A DNA stretch of 64,000 bases from Clostridiales bacterium (GCA_004556345.1 SFHQ01000001.1:1-64000), one strand, 5' to 3'; positions 1-8,866 are shown, counted from the stretch's first letter. Notes: generated from the sequence alone by a model not told the origin. Program-made: numbers and translations.

Positions 1-129
1 CCAGCTTTTTCATTGTTGATCGACCCTTTCTATCTGATTCTTCCTTGCAGCGGGCCTGACGCCTGCGCGTGTTCTGTTTGGATATATACGCATGTATTTT
101 CCCACAAATGGGGGCGTTTTGCAATGGGT

Positions 130-154
130 CTGTCCCCTACTGGGGCAATTTTTT
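130..154 (+). terminator. possible weak terminator of an upstream gene
   Basis: A short hairpin (CCCC-TACT-GGGG) is followed by CAATTTTTT. The stem is only about 4-6 bp, so this may be chance. If real, it would end a transcript entering from the left. Apart from this and the glnA promoter I see nothing in the first 380 bases; the short open frames there have no recognisable protein. Confidence 0.25.
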
Positions 155-279
155 CTGATTTTTTCACGATGTTACCAAGTGAAGCAAGAAAATCGGCGGC
201 CATCCCGTCCAAATGCTGTGAGATGTTTGGGAGGCTTTCTTTTTTTAGTAAAGAAACGCAGCAAAGAGCGACTTTTTTC

Positions 280-308
280 TTGACAGGTTAGCCTGGAGAT
301 ATTATACT
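280..308 (+). promoter_or_regulatory. sigma-A promoter of glnA
   Basis: TTGACA at 280-285 and TATACT at 303-308 are separated by exactly 17 bases. Transcription would begin near 315 and give a leader of about 70 bases before the glnA ATG. I do not recognise a glutamine riboswitch or GlnR box in this short leader. Confidence 0.8.
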
Positions 309-382
309 TTTAATAAGCGGGCGAGTGCTTCGGAATCGAGGCTTACTGGTCCTTTTTTCATGTGAAAGGGGAATTTGACCGT

Positions 383-1714
383 ATGAGCAAATATACCAAA
401 GAAGATATTATCCGCATGGTGGAGGAGGAAGGCGTCGACTTCATCCGCATGCAGTTTACCGATATGTTCGGCCAGGCAAAGAATGTGGCCATCACCACCT
501 CCCAGATCCGGAAGGCTGTGAGCAACCAGATCTCCATCGACGGCAGCTCCATCGAGGGTTTCACCCGCATCCATGAGTCTGACCAGTACCTCTACCCCGA
601 CCTGGACACGTTTACCATCCTGTCCTGGTACGAGCAGCAGGGCAAGGTGGCCCGCCTCATCTGCGACGTGTGCAACCCCGACGGCACCCCCTTTATCGGC
701 GATCCCCGCGGCGCTTTGAAGCGCACCTTGAAGCGGGCGGCTGACATGGGCTACACCTTCAACGTTGGCCCTGAGTGCGAGTTCTTCCTGTTCGAGATCG
801 ACAAGGACGGCAAGCCCACCACCAAGACCGGCGACGAGGCCGGCTACTTCGACCTGGGCCCCATCGACCACGGCGACTACACCCGCCGGGAGATCTGCCT
901 GGCCCTGGAAGCCCTGGGCTTTGAGATCGAAGCCTCTCACCACGAGTGCGCCGCCGGTCAGCATGAGATCGACTTTAAGTATGCCGATGCACTCAACGCC
1001 GCCGACAACATCATCACCTTCAAGCAGACGGTCAAGAAGATCGCCTATGCCAACGGCCTGCATGCTACCTTCATGCCCAAGCCCATCTATGGCACGGCCG
1101 GCTCCGGCATGCACATCAATATGTCTCTCTTCAAGGACGGCAAGAACGTCTTCTTTGATCCCGACGGCGAGCGCAAACTCTCGAAGGATGCCTATCATTT
1201 CATCGCGGGTCTGCTGACCCACGTCAAGGGGATGACCGCCATCACCAATCCGTTGGTGAACTCCTATAAGCGTCTGGTGCCCGGCTATGAGGCTCCCTGC
1301 TATCTGGCTTGGTCTGCTTCTAACCGCTCCGCCCTCATTCGCATCCCCGCTGCCCGCGGCCAGTCCACCCGCGTAGAGCTGCGGAACCCCGACCCCTCCT
1401 GCAATCCCTATCTGGCTTTGGCTGTGTGCCTGGCTGCCGGTCTGGACGGCATCGAGCGGGAGCTGGAGCCCCCCGCAGAGATCACCGAAAACATCTTCGA
1501 GATGAACGAGACCCAGCGTGCCGCCTGCGGCATCGAGGACCTGCCCGATTCCCTGGAGCACGCCCTGGATTCCTTGCAGGCCGATCCTCTCATGGCCGAG
1601 GTCCTGGGGCCGCACATCTACGCCCAGTTCATCGCCGGCAAGAAAAAAGAGTGGGAAGAGTATTGCACTCGTGTTTCCAGCTGGGAGATCGCCAAGTACA
1701 TGGTCATGTATTAA
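383..1714 (+). CDS. glnA: Type I glutamine synthetase
   Basis: The 443-residue protein makes glutamine from glutamate, ammonia and ATP in the cytoplasm. The beta-grasp N-terminal domain occupies roughly residues 14-95 and the catalytic domain the rest. Visible family motifs are GPECEFFLF near residue 130 (metal/glutamate ligands), GSGMHINMS, and NRSALIRIP near residue 314. The length fits the GSI-alpha type of Firmicutes and Archaea. I start at ATG 383, which follows AAAGGGG at 365-371; an in-frame GTG at 362 would add seven residues but has no ribosome site. The gene is monocistronic, with its own promoter and a terminator directly downstream. Confidence 0.96.
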   Translation: MSKYTKEDIIRMVEEEGVDFIRMQFTDMFGQAKNVAITTSQIRKAVSNQISIDGSSIEGFTRIHESDQYLYPDLDTFTILSWYEQQGKVARLICDVCNPDGTPFIGDPRGALKRTLKRAADMGYTFNVGPECEFFLFEIDKDGKPTTKTGDEAGYFDLGPIDHGDYTRREICLALEALGFEIEASHHECAAGQHEIDFKYADALNAADNIITFKQTVKKIAYANGLHATFMPKPIYGTAGSGMHINMSLFKDGKNVFFDPDGERKLSKDAYHFIAGLLTHVKGMTAITNPLVNSYKRLVPGYEAPCYLAWSASNRSALIRIPAARGQSTRVELRNPDPSCNPYLALAVCLAAGLDGIERELEPPAEITENIFEMNETQRAACGIEDLPDSLEHALDSLQADPLMAEVLGPHIYAQFIAGKKKEWEEYCTRVSSWEIAKYMVMY

Positions 1715-1725
1715 GCTTTGTGCCC

Positions 1726-1765
1726 AAAACCGGGAGAAACCGACGTTGGTTTCCCCCGGTTTTTT
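1726..1765 (+). terminator. terminator after glnA
   Basis: A 14-bp stem with one mismatch (AACCGGGAGAAACC against GGTTTCCCCCGGTT) is followed by a run of six T. It lies 12 bases after the glnA stop. Confidence 0.85.
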
Positions 1766-1890
1766 GTAGGCTTCTCTAGGTTTGTATATTTATTCGTATA
1801 TTTTTCGCAATATGCATATATCTAGTAAGTTTCGCCAAAATAAGTGAAAATTTACCCATATCCTTTTCTCATAGCGCAGTGAGATGATGA

Positions 1891-1919
1891 TTGACGGCAG
1901 GGGGATTTTCCGCTATACT
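1891..1919 (+). promoter_or_regulatory. sigma-A promoter of carA-carB
   Basis: TTGACG at 1891-1896 and TATACT at 1914-1919 are 17 bases apart, giving a leader of about 75 bases. The upstream 100 bases are AT-rich and contain the palindrome ATATGCATAT at 1810-1819, which could be an operator or simple AT-rich DNA. I see no attenuator-like terminator in the leader. Confidence 0.75.
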
Positions 1920-2002
1920 TAACTGTTAGAAAATTGCGTATTTGATAGGTCATTCCCCAAGCGCAAGCGTTAGATTCCAGATAAAATGGATGGAGGGACA
2001 CG

Positions 2003-3076
2003 ATGAAAAAAGCATATCTCTACTTAGCAAACGGCCAGGTCCTGGAGGGGCAGAGTTTCGGCGCCTCCGGCACCGCCATCGGCGAGTTGGTCTTCACCAC
2101 CGGTATGACCGGGTGCGTGGAAAGCCTGACCGACCCCAGCTACTATGGTCAGCTGGTGGTATACACCTTCCCGCAGTTCGGCAACTACGGCATCTGTCGC
2201 AAGGACATGGAAAGCCCCCACTGCCAGATGGGCGGCGTAGTCGTCCGGGAATATTGCCAGGAGCCCTCCAACTTCCGCTGTGACGCCACGGTGGACACCT
2301 TTTTGAAGGAGCAGAATGTGGTGGGCATCGCCGGGGTCGACACCCGGATGCTGACCCAGATGATCCGGGACGGCGGCGTGATGAACGCCATCATCACCAC
2401 AGAGGAGACAAAGCCTGACCTGGAGGTCCTCAAGACCTATCGGGTGGAGCAGTCCGTGGAGAACACCAGCACCAAAGAGGCGTATGACATTCCCGCCCAG
2501 GGCGAAGAAAAGTTCTCTGTGGCCCTGCTGGACTACGGCGCAAAGGGCAGCATCCCCAACTCCCTGACAGCCAGAGGCTGCAAAGTGACCATTTATCCCT
2601 ATAACACCCCCGCAGAAGAAATTCTTGCCGCCGGACACGACGGCGTGATGCTGTCCAACGGCCCCGGCGACCCTGCCGACAATACGTTCTGCATCGAGCA
2701 GATCCAGAAGCTCTTTGGCAAGATCCCCATGTTCGGCATCTGCCTGGGACACCAGATGATGGCACTGGCCGCCGGCGCTAAGACCAAGAAGCTCAAGTTC
2801 GGCCACCGCGGCGCCAACCAGCCCGCCATGGACCTGACCACTGGCTCCGTGGTCATCACCAGCCAGAACCACGGCTATGCCGTGGACGAGTCCACCCTGG
2901 CCGGGACCGAAGGCAAGCTACGCTACATCAACGTCAACGACCGCACCTGCGAGGGCGTGGATTACCCCGCCTACCATGCCTTCTCGCTCCAGTTCCACCC
3001 CGAAGCCCACGGCGGCCCGCTGGACTGCCAGACTGCTTTTGACCGCTTTACTGATATGATGAAGGAGGGCTTGTAA
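2003..3076 (+). CDS. carA: Carbamoyl-phosphate synthase small (glutaminase) subunit
   Basis: The 357-residue protein hydrolyses glutamine and channels ammonia to CarB for carbamoyl phosphate, the precursor of pyrimidines and arginine. An N-terminal CPSase small-chain domain (about residues 1-150) precedes a class I glutamine amidotransferase domain (about 170-357). The nucleophile is Cys247 in GICLGHQ, and the His-Glu pair is H332/E334 in FHPEAHGG. GGAGGG precedes the ATG. The stop TAA overlaps the ATG of the next gene by one base (TAATG), so the two subunits are translationally coupled. No pyr or arg genes are adjacent in this window. Confidence 0.96.
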   Translation: MKKAYLYLANGQVLEGQSFGASGTAIGELVFTTGMTGCVESLTDPSYYGQLVVYTFPQFGNYGICRKDMESPHCQMGGVVVREYCQEPSNFRCDATVDTFLKEQNVVGIAGVDTRMLTQMIRDGGVMNAIITTEETKPDLEVLKTYRVEQSVENTSTKEAYDIPAQGEEKFSVALLDYGAKGSIPNSLTARGCKVTIYPYNTPAEEILAAGHDGVMLSNGPGDPADNTFCIEQIQKLFGKIPMFGICLGHQMMALAAGAKTKKLKFGHRGANQPAMDLTTGSVVITSQNHGYAVDESTLAGTEGKLRYINVNDRTCEGVDYPAYHAFSLQFHPEAHGGPLDCQTAFDRFTDMMKEGL

Positions 3077-6000
3077 TGCCGAAGGATACATCCATCAAGA
3101 AGGTACTCGTCATCGGTTCCGGCCCCATCGTGATCGGCCAGGCCGCTGAGTTTGACTACGCCGGCACCCAGGCCTGCCGGGTCCTGAAGCAGGAAGGTGT
3201 GGAGACGGTGCTGGTCAACTCCAACCCTGCCACCATCATGACCGACAGCGCCATGGCGGACGCAGTCTATCTGGAACCTCTGACCAGCGAAACCATCAAG
3301 CGCATCATCCTGGAGACGAAGCCCGACAGTCTGCTGGCTGGTCTGGGCGGTCAGACCGGTCTGACCATCGCCATGGAGCTGGCCCACGAGGGCTTTTTGA
3401 GAGAGCACAACGTGCGGCTCATCGGCACCAACGCCGACGCCATCGACAAAGCCGAGGACCGGCAGCTCTTTAAGGACGCCATGGCCCGCATCGGTCAGCC
3501 CACCATCCCCTCTGACACCGCCCATGACATCGAGACCTGCGTAGCCATCGCCAACCGCATCGGCTACCCTGTCATCGTGCGGCCTGCCTTCACCCTGGGC
3601 GGCGGCGGCGGCGGCGTGGCCTACAACGAGGAAGAGCTGCGGGAGGTCGGTGCCGTTGGCCTGGACTACTCCCCCATCACACAGGTCCTGATCGAAAAGT
3701 ACATCTTCGGCTGGAAAGAGATTGAGTTCGAGGTCATGCGCGACCACAAGGGCACGGCCATTACGATCTGCTCCATGGAGAACTTTGACCCCGTAGGCAT
3801 CCACACCGGCGACTCTATCGTCGTGGCCCCCGCGCTGACTCTGGCGGACAAAGAGTATCAGATGCTCCGCTCTGCCGCATTGAAGATCATCGAGGAGATG
3901 GGCATCGAGGGCGGCTGTAACTGCCAGTTCGCCCTGAACCCCGACAGCTTTGAGTATGCCGTCATCGAGGTCAACCCCAGAGTCTCCCGTTCCTCTGCGC
4001 TGGCTTCCAAGGCCACCGGCTACCCCATCGCCAAGATCACAGCCAAGATCGCCCTGGGTTATTCCCTGGACGAGATCAAGAACGACGTGACCGGCGAAAC
4101 CTACGCCTGCTTCGAGCCTGCGGTGGACTATGTAGTGGTCAAGTTCCCCAAGTGGCCCTTTGATAAGTTCCACGGGGCCAGCCGGAAGCTTGGCTCCCAG
4201 ATGAAGGCCACCGGCGAGGTCATGTCCATTGAGCATACCTTTGAGGCTGCCCTGATGAAGGCCGTGCGCGGTGCGGAGATCAAGCTGGACAGCCTGCACT
4301 ACAACGACACCACCGGCCGCAGCCTGGACGAGCGGCTGGCTTCCATGGATGACCTGCGTCTGTTCACCATCTTTGAGGCCCTGACCCAGGGCGTGAGCGT
4401 GGAGCACATCCATGACATCACCAAGATCGACGAGTGGTTCATCTGCAAGCTGAAGAACCTGGTCGATTACGAAGCTAAGATCAAGAACACCATGACCGAC
4501 GCGCTGTATCTCCAGGGCAAAAAGTACGGCTACCTGGACAAGACCTTGGCTCGGCTGGCTGGCGTGGCAGAGAGTGCGCTCCCCCACCGCCTGCCCAGCT
4601 ATAAGATGGTCGATACCTGCGCGGCAGAGTTCCAGGCCCAGACCCCCTATTTCTATGCCACCTTCGACGACCTGTGCGACGCACGGAACTTCCCCAGAGA
4701 CGGGCGGGACACCGTCATCGTGCTCGGTTCCGGCCCCATCCGCATCGGTCAGGGCATTGAGTTCGATTACAGCTCCGTCCACTGCGTCCAGACCTTGAAG
4801 CAGTTGGGCTATGACGTGGTCATCATCAACAACAACCCTGAAACGGTTTCCACCGACTATGACACGGCGGACCGACTGTACTTTGAGCCTCTGACCCCTG
4901 AGGATGTCATGGGGGTCATCGAGGTCGAGAAGCCCGTGGGCGTCGTGGTCGCTTTCGGCGGCCAGACAGCCATCTCCCTGACCGAATATCTGGACAAGCA
5001 CGGCATCACCATCCTGGGTACCTCTGCCGACGGCATTGACATGGCCGAGGACCGCGGCCGGTTCGACGCTCTGCTGGAAGACCTGAACATCCGCCGCCCC
5101 AAGGGCATGAGTGTGACCAACCTGGAGGAGGCCCTGATTGCTTCCGAGAAGCTGGGCTTCCCTGTGCTGCTGCGTCCCTCCTATGTCATCGGTGGCCAGA
5201 ACATGGTCATTGCCCACGGCAAGGAAGACGTGGAGAAGTACATGGGCGTCATCCTGTCCGGTGGCATCAAGAACGACGTGCTGGTGGACAAGTATATGCC
5301 CGGCACCGAGCTGGAAGTGGATGTGATCTCCGACGGCACGGACGTGCTGATGCCCGGCATCATGGAACACATTGAGCGGGCCGGCGTCCACAGCGGCGAC
5401 TCCATTGCCGTGTATCCGCCTTATAGCCTGACGGATAAGATGATGCAGATCGTCGTGGACTGCTCCGAAAAGCTGGCCCTGGCACTGGGCACCAAGGGCC
5501 TGGTGAACATCCAGTACCTGGTCTATCAGGGGGAGCTGTTCGTCATTGAGGTCAACCCCCGTGCCTCCCGTACCATTCCCTATCTGAGCAAGGTCACCGG
5601 CATCCCCATGGTGGATCTGGCCACGAAAATCATGATGGGTGCTACCCTGAAGGAGCTGGGCTATGGCTCCGGTCTGTGCAAGGTGCCGCCTTACTATGCG
5701 GTCAAAGTCCCTGTCTTCTCCTTCGAGAAGATCACGGATGCCAACGCCGTGCTCGGCCCCGAAATGAAGTCCACCGGCGAAGTCCTGGGCCTGGGCCGGA
5801 CCTTCAACGAAGCCATTTTCAAGGGCTTTGCTGCCGCAGGCTACGCCCATGCCGCCGGCAAGGGCGTCCTCATCAGCGTGGAGAACCACGAGCTGCCGGA
5901 GGTCGTCGGCCTGGCGAAGAAATTTGACGACTTGAAGATGCCGATGTACGCCACGGCAGACACGGCAAACGCCATCCGCTCCCTGGGTATCCAGGTTCAC

Positions 6001-7098
6001 GAAGTGCCCGACATCGTGCCCGGCTCCGAGGCTTACCAGCTCATGGAGGACGGTACGATCGGCCTCATCATCTACACCGGCGCATTGTATGACGACACCA
6101 TTCAGGAGTACATCGAGCTGCACCGCGAGGCCGTGCGTCATTCCATTCCCTCCATCACCGCACTGGACACGGCCAATGCTATGGCGAACATGATCGCCAG
6201 TCGCTTCCACCTGTTCAACACCGAGCTTGTGGACCTGAACAACATGCGGAAGGAGCGCCAGCTGCTGCCCTTTGCCAAGATGCAGGGCTGCGGCAACGAC
6301 TACATCTTCTTCGACAACCGCGACGGCAAGATCACCAGCCCCGGCTCTCTGTGCGTGAGCCTGTGCGACCGGCACTATGGCATCGGCGGCTACGGCATCG
6401 TCCTCATTGAGGATTCTGACATTGCAGACGCTAAGATGCGCATCTTCAACCGGGATGGCACCGAGGGTAAGATGGCCGGTAACTCTATCCGCTGCGTGGG
6501 CAAGTATCTGTACGACAAGGGCATCGTCAAGAAAGAGTACATGACCATCGAGACGGCTGTTGGCGTGAAGAGTCTACTGCTGTACATCCGCAATGGCAAG
6601 GCCAACACCATCAGCGTCGGCATGGGCAAGGCTGACCTGGACACCAAGAGCCTGCCCACCACCCTGCCCGGCTCGACCATCATCAACCGGCCTGTGGACA
6701 TCGCAGACGGCACCTACAACATCACCTGCGCCAGCGTGGGCAACCCCCACTGCGTGGTCTTCTGTGACGATCCCTCCTCCCTGGACCTAGAGAAGCTCGG
6801 CCCGAAGTTTGAGCACGCCGCCTACTTCCCTGAGCGGATCAACACCGAGTTTGTCCGCATCGTCAACGACGACACCCTGCGGATGCGCGTCTACGAGCGG
6901 GGCAACGGCGAGACCGTGGCCTGCGGCACCGGCGCCTGCGCCGCCGTCATCGCCGCCACCGAGAACGGTTACGTAGAAAAGGGCAAGGACATCACTGTCA
7001 AGCTGGTCGGCGGCGACCTGGTGGTCAATTATTCGGACCACGAAGTCATCCTGACCGGCGACGCCGTGATGGTGTATGAGGGTGTAGTAGAGTATTGA
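3076..7098 (+). CDS. carB: Fusion: carbamoyl-phosphate synthase large subunit + DapF-like epimerase
   Basis: One uninterrupted frame encodes 1340 residues. Residues 1 to about 1058 are a complete CarB: two ATP-grasp halves (glycine-rich motifs near the start and GSGPIRIGQG in the middle) and a C-terminal MGS-like allosteric domain. Residues about 1064-1340 are a full-length diaminopimelate epimerase fold (about 275 residues): GCGNDY at its start, FNRDGTEGKMAGNSIRC, GNPHCVV, and NGETVACGTGACA near the end. C1283 matches the second catalytic cysteine of DapF, but the first (Cys73 in E. coli, in a QCGNGARC context) is Ala1134 here (KMAGNSIRC). Typical DapF interconverts LL- and meso-diaminopimelate for lysine and peptidoglycan. 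The linker carries GGAAGGAG at 6248-6255, six bases before in-frame CTG codons, and an in-frame ATG at 6244, so a separate DapF product is possible. CarB identity is certain; activity of the DapF half is open. Confidence 0.93.
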   Translation: MPKDTSIKKVLVIGSGPIVIGQAAEFDYAGTQACRVLKQEGVETVLVNSNPATIMTDSAMADAVYLEPLTSETIKRIILETKPDSLLAGLGGQTGLTIAMELAHEGFLREHNVRLIGTNADAIDKAEDRQLFKDAMARIGQPTIPSDTAHDIETCVAIANRIGYPVIVRPAFTLGGGGGGVAYNEEELREVGAVGLDYSPITQVLIEKYIFGWKEIEFEVMRDHKGTAITICSMENFDPVGIHTGDSIVVAPALTLADKEYQMLRSAALKIIEEMGIEGGCNCQFALNPDSFEYAVIEVNPRVSRSSALASKATGYPIAKITAKIALGYSLDEIKNDVTGETYACFEPAVDYVVVKFPKWPFDKFHGASRKLGSQMKATGEVMSIEHTFEAALMKAVRGAEIKLDSLHYNDTTGRSLDERLASMDDLRLFTIFEALTQGVSVEHIHDITKIDEWFICKLKNLVDYEAKIKNTMTDALYLQGKKYGYLDKTLARLAGVAESALPHRLPSYKMVDTCAAEFQAQTPYFYATFDDLCDARNFPRDGRDTVIVLGSGPIRIGQGIEFDYSSVHCVQTLKQLGYDVVIINNNPETVSTDYDTADRLYFEPLTPEDVMGVIEVEKPVGVVVAFGGQTAISLTEYLDKHGITILGTSADGIDMAEDRGRFDALLEDLNIRRPKGMSVTNLEEALIASEKLGFPVLLRPSYVIGGQNMVIAHGKEDVEKYMGVILSGGIKNDVLVDKYMPGTELEVDVISDGTDVLMPGIMEHIERAGVHSGDSIAVYPPYSLTDKMMQIVVDCSEKLALALGTKGLVNIQYLVYQGELFVIEVNPRASRTIPYLSKVTGIPMVDLATKIMMGATLKELGYGSGLCKVPPYYAVKVPVFSFEKITDANAVLGPEMKSTGEVLGLGRTFNEAIFKGFAAAGYAHAAGKGVLISVENHELPEVVGLAKKFDDLKMPMYATADTANAIRSLGIQVHEVPDIVPGSEAYQLMEDGTIGLIIYTGALYDDTIQEYIELHREAVRHSIPSITALDTANAMANMIASRFHLFNTELVDLNNMRKERQLLPFAKMQGCGNDYIFFDNRDGKITSPGSLCVSLCDRHYGIGGYGIVLIEDSDIADAKMRIFNRDGTEGKMAGNSIRCVGKYLYDKGIVKKEYMTIETAVGVKSLLLYIRNGKANTISVGMGKADLDTKSLPTTLPGSTIINRPVDIADGTYNITCASVGNPHCVVFCDDPSSLDLEKLGPKFEHAAYFPERINTEFVRIVNDDTLRMRVYERGNGETVACGTGACAAVIAATENGYVEKGKDITVKLVGGDLVVNYSDHEVILTGDAVMVYEGVVEY

Positions 7099-7150
7099 TC
7101 CTCTGCGGCCTCTCCGGCTCTCAATATGCGTCATAATTGATCCTATCCTA

Positions 7151-7187
7151 CGCCAGCCCCTGGGACTTTCCTGGGGGCTGGCGTTTT
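7151..7187 (+). terminator. terminator after carB-dapF
   Basis: CGCCAGCCCC pairs with GGGGCTGGCG around a short loop and is followed by TTTTCTC. It closes the carAB transcript. Confidence 0.85.
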
Positions 7188-7241
7188 CTCTTTCCGACAG
7201 GCTATGCACCCCTCTCCCCCTTCCTTCATAGGATACAGTGT

Positions 7242-7269
7242 CTCCGGTCGGGCCAGTGCCCAGCCGGAG
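7242..7269 (+). other. leader hairpin before the ZIP transporter gene
   Basis: CTCCGG and GGGC on the left pair with GCCC and CCGGAG on the right around the loop CAGT, leaving a 2-by-2 internal mismatch. It ends 13 bases before the AAGGAGGA ribosome site. It has no T-run, so it is not a terminator. It could affect mRNA stability or translation, or be incidental. Confidence 0.35.
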
Positions 7270-7296
7270 CAGAATCATCCGCAAGGAGGAACCCTG

Positions 7297-8109
7297 ATGC
7301 TTGAGAGCTTGTTTCAGCTGGCGGGCCCGGTGCAGGCTTTGTGCGCTACGCTGATGACCTGGGCTTTGACCAGCTTGGGGGCCTGCGTGGTCTTTCTCTT
7401 ACGTAAGCCCAACCGAAACGTGATGGACGCCATGCTGGGGCTGGCGGGCGGGGTGATGGTGGCAGCCTCGTTCTGGTCCCTGCTCTCCCCTTGTATCGAC
7501 ATGGCGGGAGAACTGGGGATGCGTCCCTGGAGCACGGCGCTGATCGGCTTTATGGGCGGCGGCTTCCTGCTGTTTTGGGGGGACCGTGCGTTTACCCATT
7601 TCAGCCAGAAACGAGAAGCTACCGGAAAAAATGGGCGGTCCGCCGGGTTCAAGCGCTGTGCCATGCTGGTCTTTTCCATTACCTTACACAATATCCCGGA
7701 AGGGCTGGCCATCGGCGTGGCCTTTGGGTCGCTGGCCTATGGCTTGGAAGGCTCCACCGCTGTGGGCGCCTGGATGCTGGCCGTGGGCATTGGCCTGCAA
7801 AACCTGCCGGAGGGCATGGCGGTGAGCCTGCCCCTGCGCCGAGAGGGACTCTCCCCCAAGAAAGCCTTTTTCTGTGGGCAGCTGAGTGGCATCGTGGAGC
7901 CGATTGCCGCCGTGCTGGGGGCGATCCTGGTGATGCATTTGCAGGTCTGCCTGCCCTTCCTGCTGGCCTTCGCCGCTGGTGCTATGATCTATGTGGTCGT
8001 AGAAGAACTCATTCCGGAAAGTCAGACCAACGAAAACAAGGACTGGATGGCCCTGTTTACTCTGGTGGGCTTTTCCCTGATGATGTGCTTGGACGTGGCC
8101 TTGGGATAG
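7297..8109 (+). CDS. ZIP-family divalent metal transporter
   Basis: The 270-residue membrane protein has about eight hydrophobic segments and the two ZIP signature helices, HNIPEGLAIGVAFGS (TM IV) and NLPEGMAVSLPL (TM V), whose His/Asn/Glu residues bind the transported ion. The family imports Zn, Fe or Mn; GufA/ZupT-like members are closest in appearance. I start at ATG 7297 behind a perfect AAGGAGGA; the longer open frame from 7204 has no ribosome site and a non-membrane N-terminus. It stands alone between the carB terminator and the next gene. The substrate cannot be read from sequence. Confidence 0.88.
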   Translation: MLESLFQLAGPVQALCATLMTWALTSLGACVVFLLRKPNRNVMDAMLGLAGGVMVAASFWSLLSPCIDMAGELGMRPWSTALIGFMGGGFLLFWGDRAFTHFSQKREATGKNGRSAGFKRCAMLVFSITLHNIPEGLAIGVAFGSLAYGLEGSTAVGAWMLAVGIGLQNLPEGMAVSLPLRREGLSPKKAFFCGQLSGIVEPIAAVLGAILVMHLQVCLPFLLAFAAGAMIYVVVEELIPESQTNENKDWMALFTLVGFSLMMCLDVALG

Positions 8110-8139
8110 CGGGCATAGTTCCCCACCCCCACGCATAGA

Positions 8140-8177
8140 GTTCAGACAGTGAAGAACATTCTGGAGGCGGTCTGAAC
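8140..8177 (+). promoter_or_regulatory. inverted repeat enclosing the ribosome site of the OB-fold gene
   Basis: GTTCAGAC at 8140-8147 and GTCTGAAC at 8170-8177 form a perfect 8-bp inverted repeat. The right arm ends exactly one base before the ATG at 8178, and the GGAGG ribosome site (about 8163-8167) lies in the loop. The structure could control translation of the downstream gene, for example by protein binding. Confidence 0.45.
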
Positions 8178-8804
8178 ATGGAACAAAAGGAAAACCGGGT
8201 GGTCCTGCGTGGGACCGCCGCCGGGGAAGCCACCCTATCCCACCAGGTCCACGGCTTGGACTTTTATCGCTTTCCCCTCTCTGTCCCCCGGCTGTCCGGG
8301 CGGGAGGATCGGCTGAACATTCTCTTGCCTGCACCGCCGGAGGGCAAAGCCCTGCCCCAGCCTGGGGACTACTTAGAGGTGACGGGTGAGGTGCGCTCCT
8401 TCAACAACCGAAGCGGCGTGGGGAGCCGGTTGGTCATTACCGTGCTGGCGCGGTCTGTGCTGCCGGGGGTGGGAGAACCCTGCAACCAGGTCTGGTTACG
8501 GGGCACGCTTTGTAAGCCCCCGATCTTACGGCGTACCCCGCTGGGACGGGACATCTGCGACCTGCTGCTAGCGGTCAACCGCCGGTACCGGCGGGCGGAT
8601 TACCTGCCCTGCATCGCCTGGGGGCGGCTGGCACAGGAATGTGGCGAAATGACCACTGGGGACCCTCTGTGGCTCAACGGGCGGCTGCAAAGCCGGACCT
8701 ATCTCAAAAACTTGGGCGAGGTCACGCAGGAGCGCACCGCCTTTGAGATCTCCATTTCTAGCCTGGAAGCAGTCGAAGACGTCCCCCTTTCCAGCTTACT
8801 TTGA
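8178..8804 (+). CDS. Single-strand-binding (OB-fold) family protein
   Basis: The 208 residues look like two successive OB-fold halves. The first (about 1-100) contains VVLRGTAAGEATLSHQ, YRFPLSVPRLSG and GDYLEVTGEVRSF. The second (about 105-200) contains NQVWLRGTLCKPPILRRTP and PCIAWGRLAQ. This resembles Ssb/PriB-type single-stranded DNA binding proteins, especially the two-domain Ssb-like proteins of clostridia. It lacks the acidic DDDIPF-type tail that recruits partners in canonical Ssb, so it is probably not the main replication Ssb. GGAGG lies 11 bases upstream of the ATG. A terminator follows, so it is likely a single-gene or read-through unit. Confidence 0.65.
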   Translation: MEQKENRVVLRGTAAGEATLSHQVHGLDFYRFPLSVPRLSGREDRLNILLPAPPEGKALPQPGDYLEVTGEVRSFNNRSGVGSRLVITVLARSVLPGVGEPCNQVWLRGTLCKPPILRRTPLGRDICDLLLAVNRRYRRADYLPCIAWGRLAQECGEMTTGDPLWLNGRLQSRTYLKNLGEVTQERTAFEISISSLEAVEDVPLSSLL

Positions 8805-8828
8805 ACCATTGGAAGCGAAACGATCCTC

Positions 8829-8866
8829 AAAAAATCGAAGGCTTTGATCTGGCCTTCGATTTTTTG
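8829..8866 (+). terminator. terminator after the OB-fold gene
   Basis: AAAAAATCGAAGGC pairs with GGCCTTCGATTTTTT around an 8-base loop. It is AT-flanked and U-rich on both strands, but the + strand use is the relevant one here. Confidence 0.85.

Noticed and set aside
13..291. Open frame of 92 codons before glnA
   Set aside because: No ribosome site, no recognisable protein, and its end overlaps the glnA promoter.
1810..1819. ATATGCATAT palindrome upstream of carA
   Set aside because: Short and in AT-rich DNA about 70 bases before the -35; not enough to call an operator.
2971..6375. 1134-codon open frame antisense to carAB
   Set aside because: It lies opposite a certain gene and its protein is repetitive His/Gly/Val/Leu-rich sequence, as expected from GC-rich codon use that removes stops on the opposite strand. 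No start site or domain.
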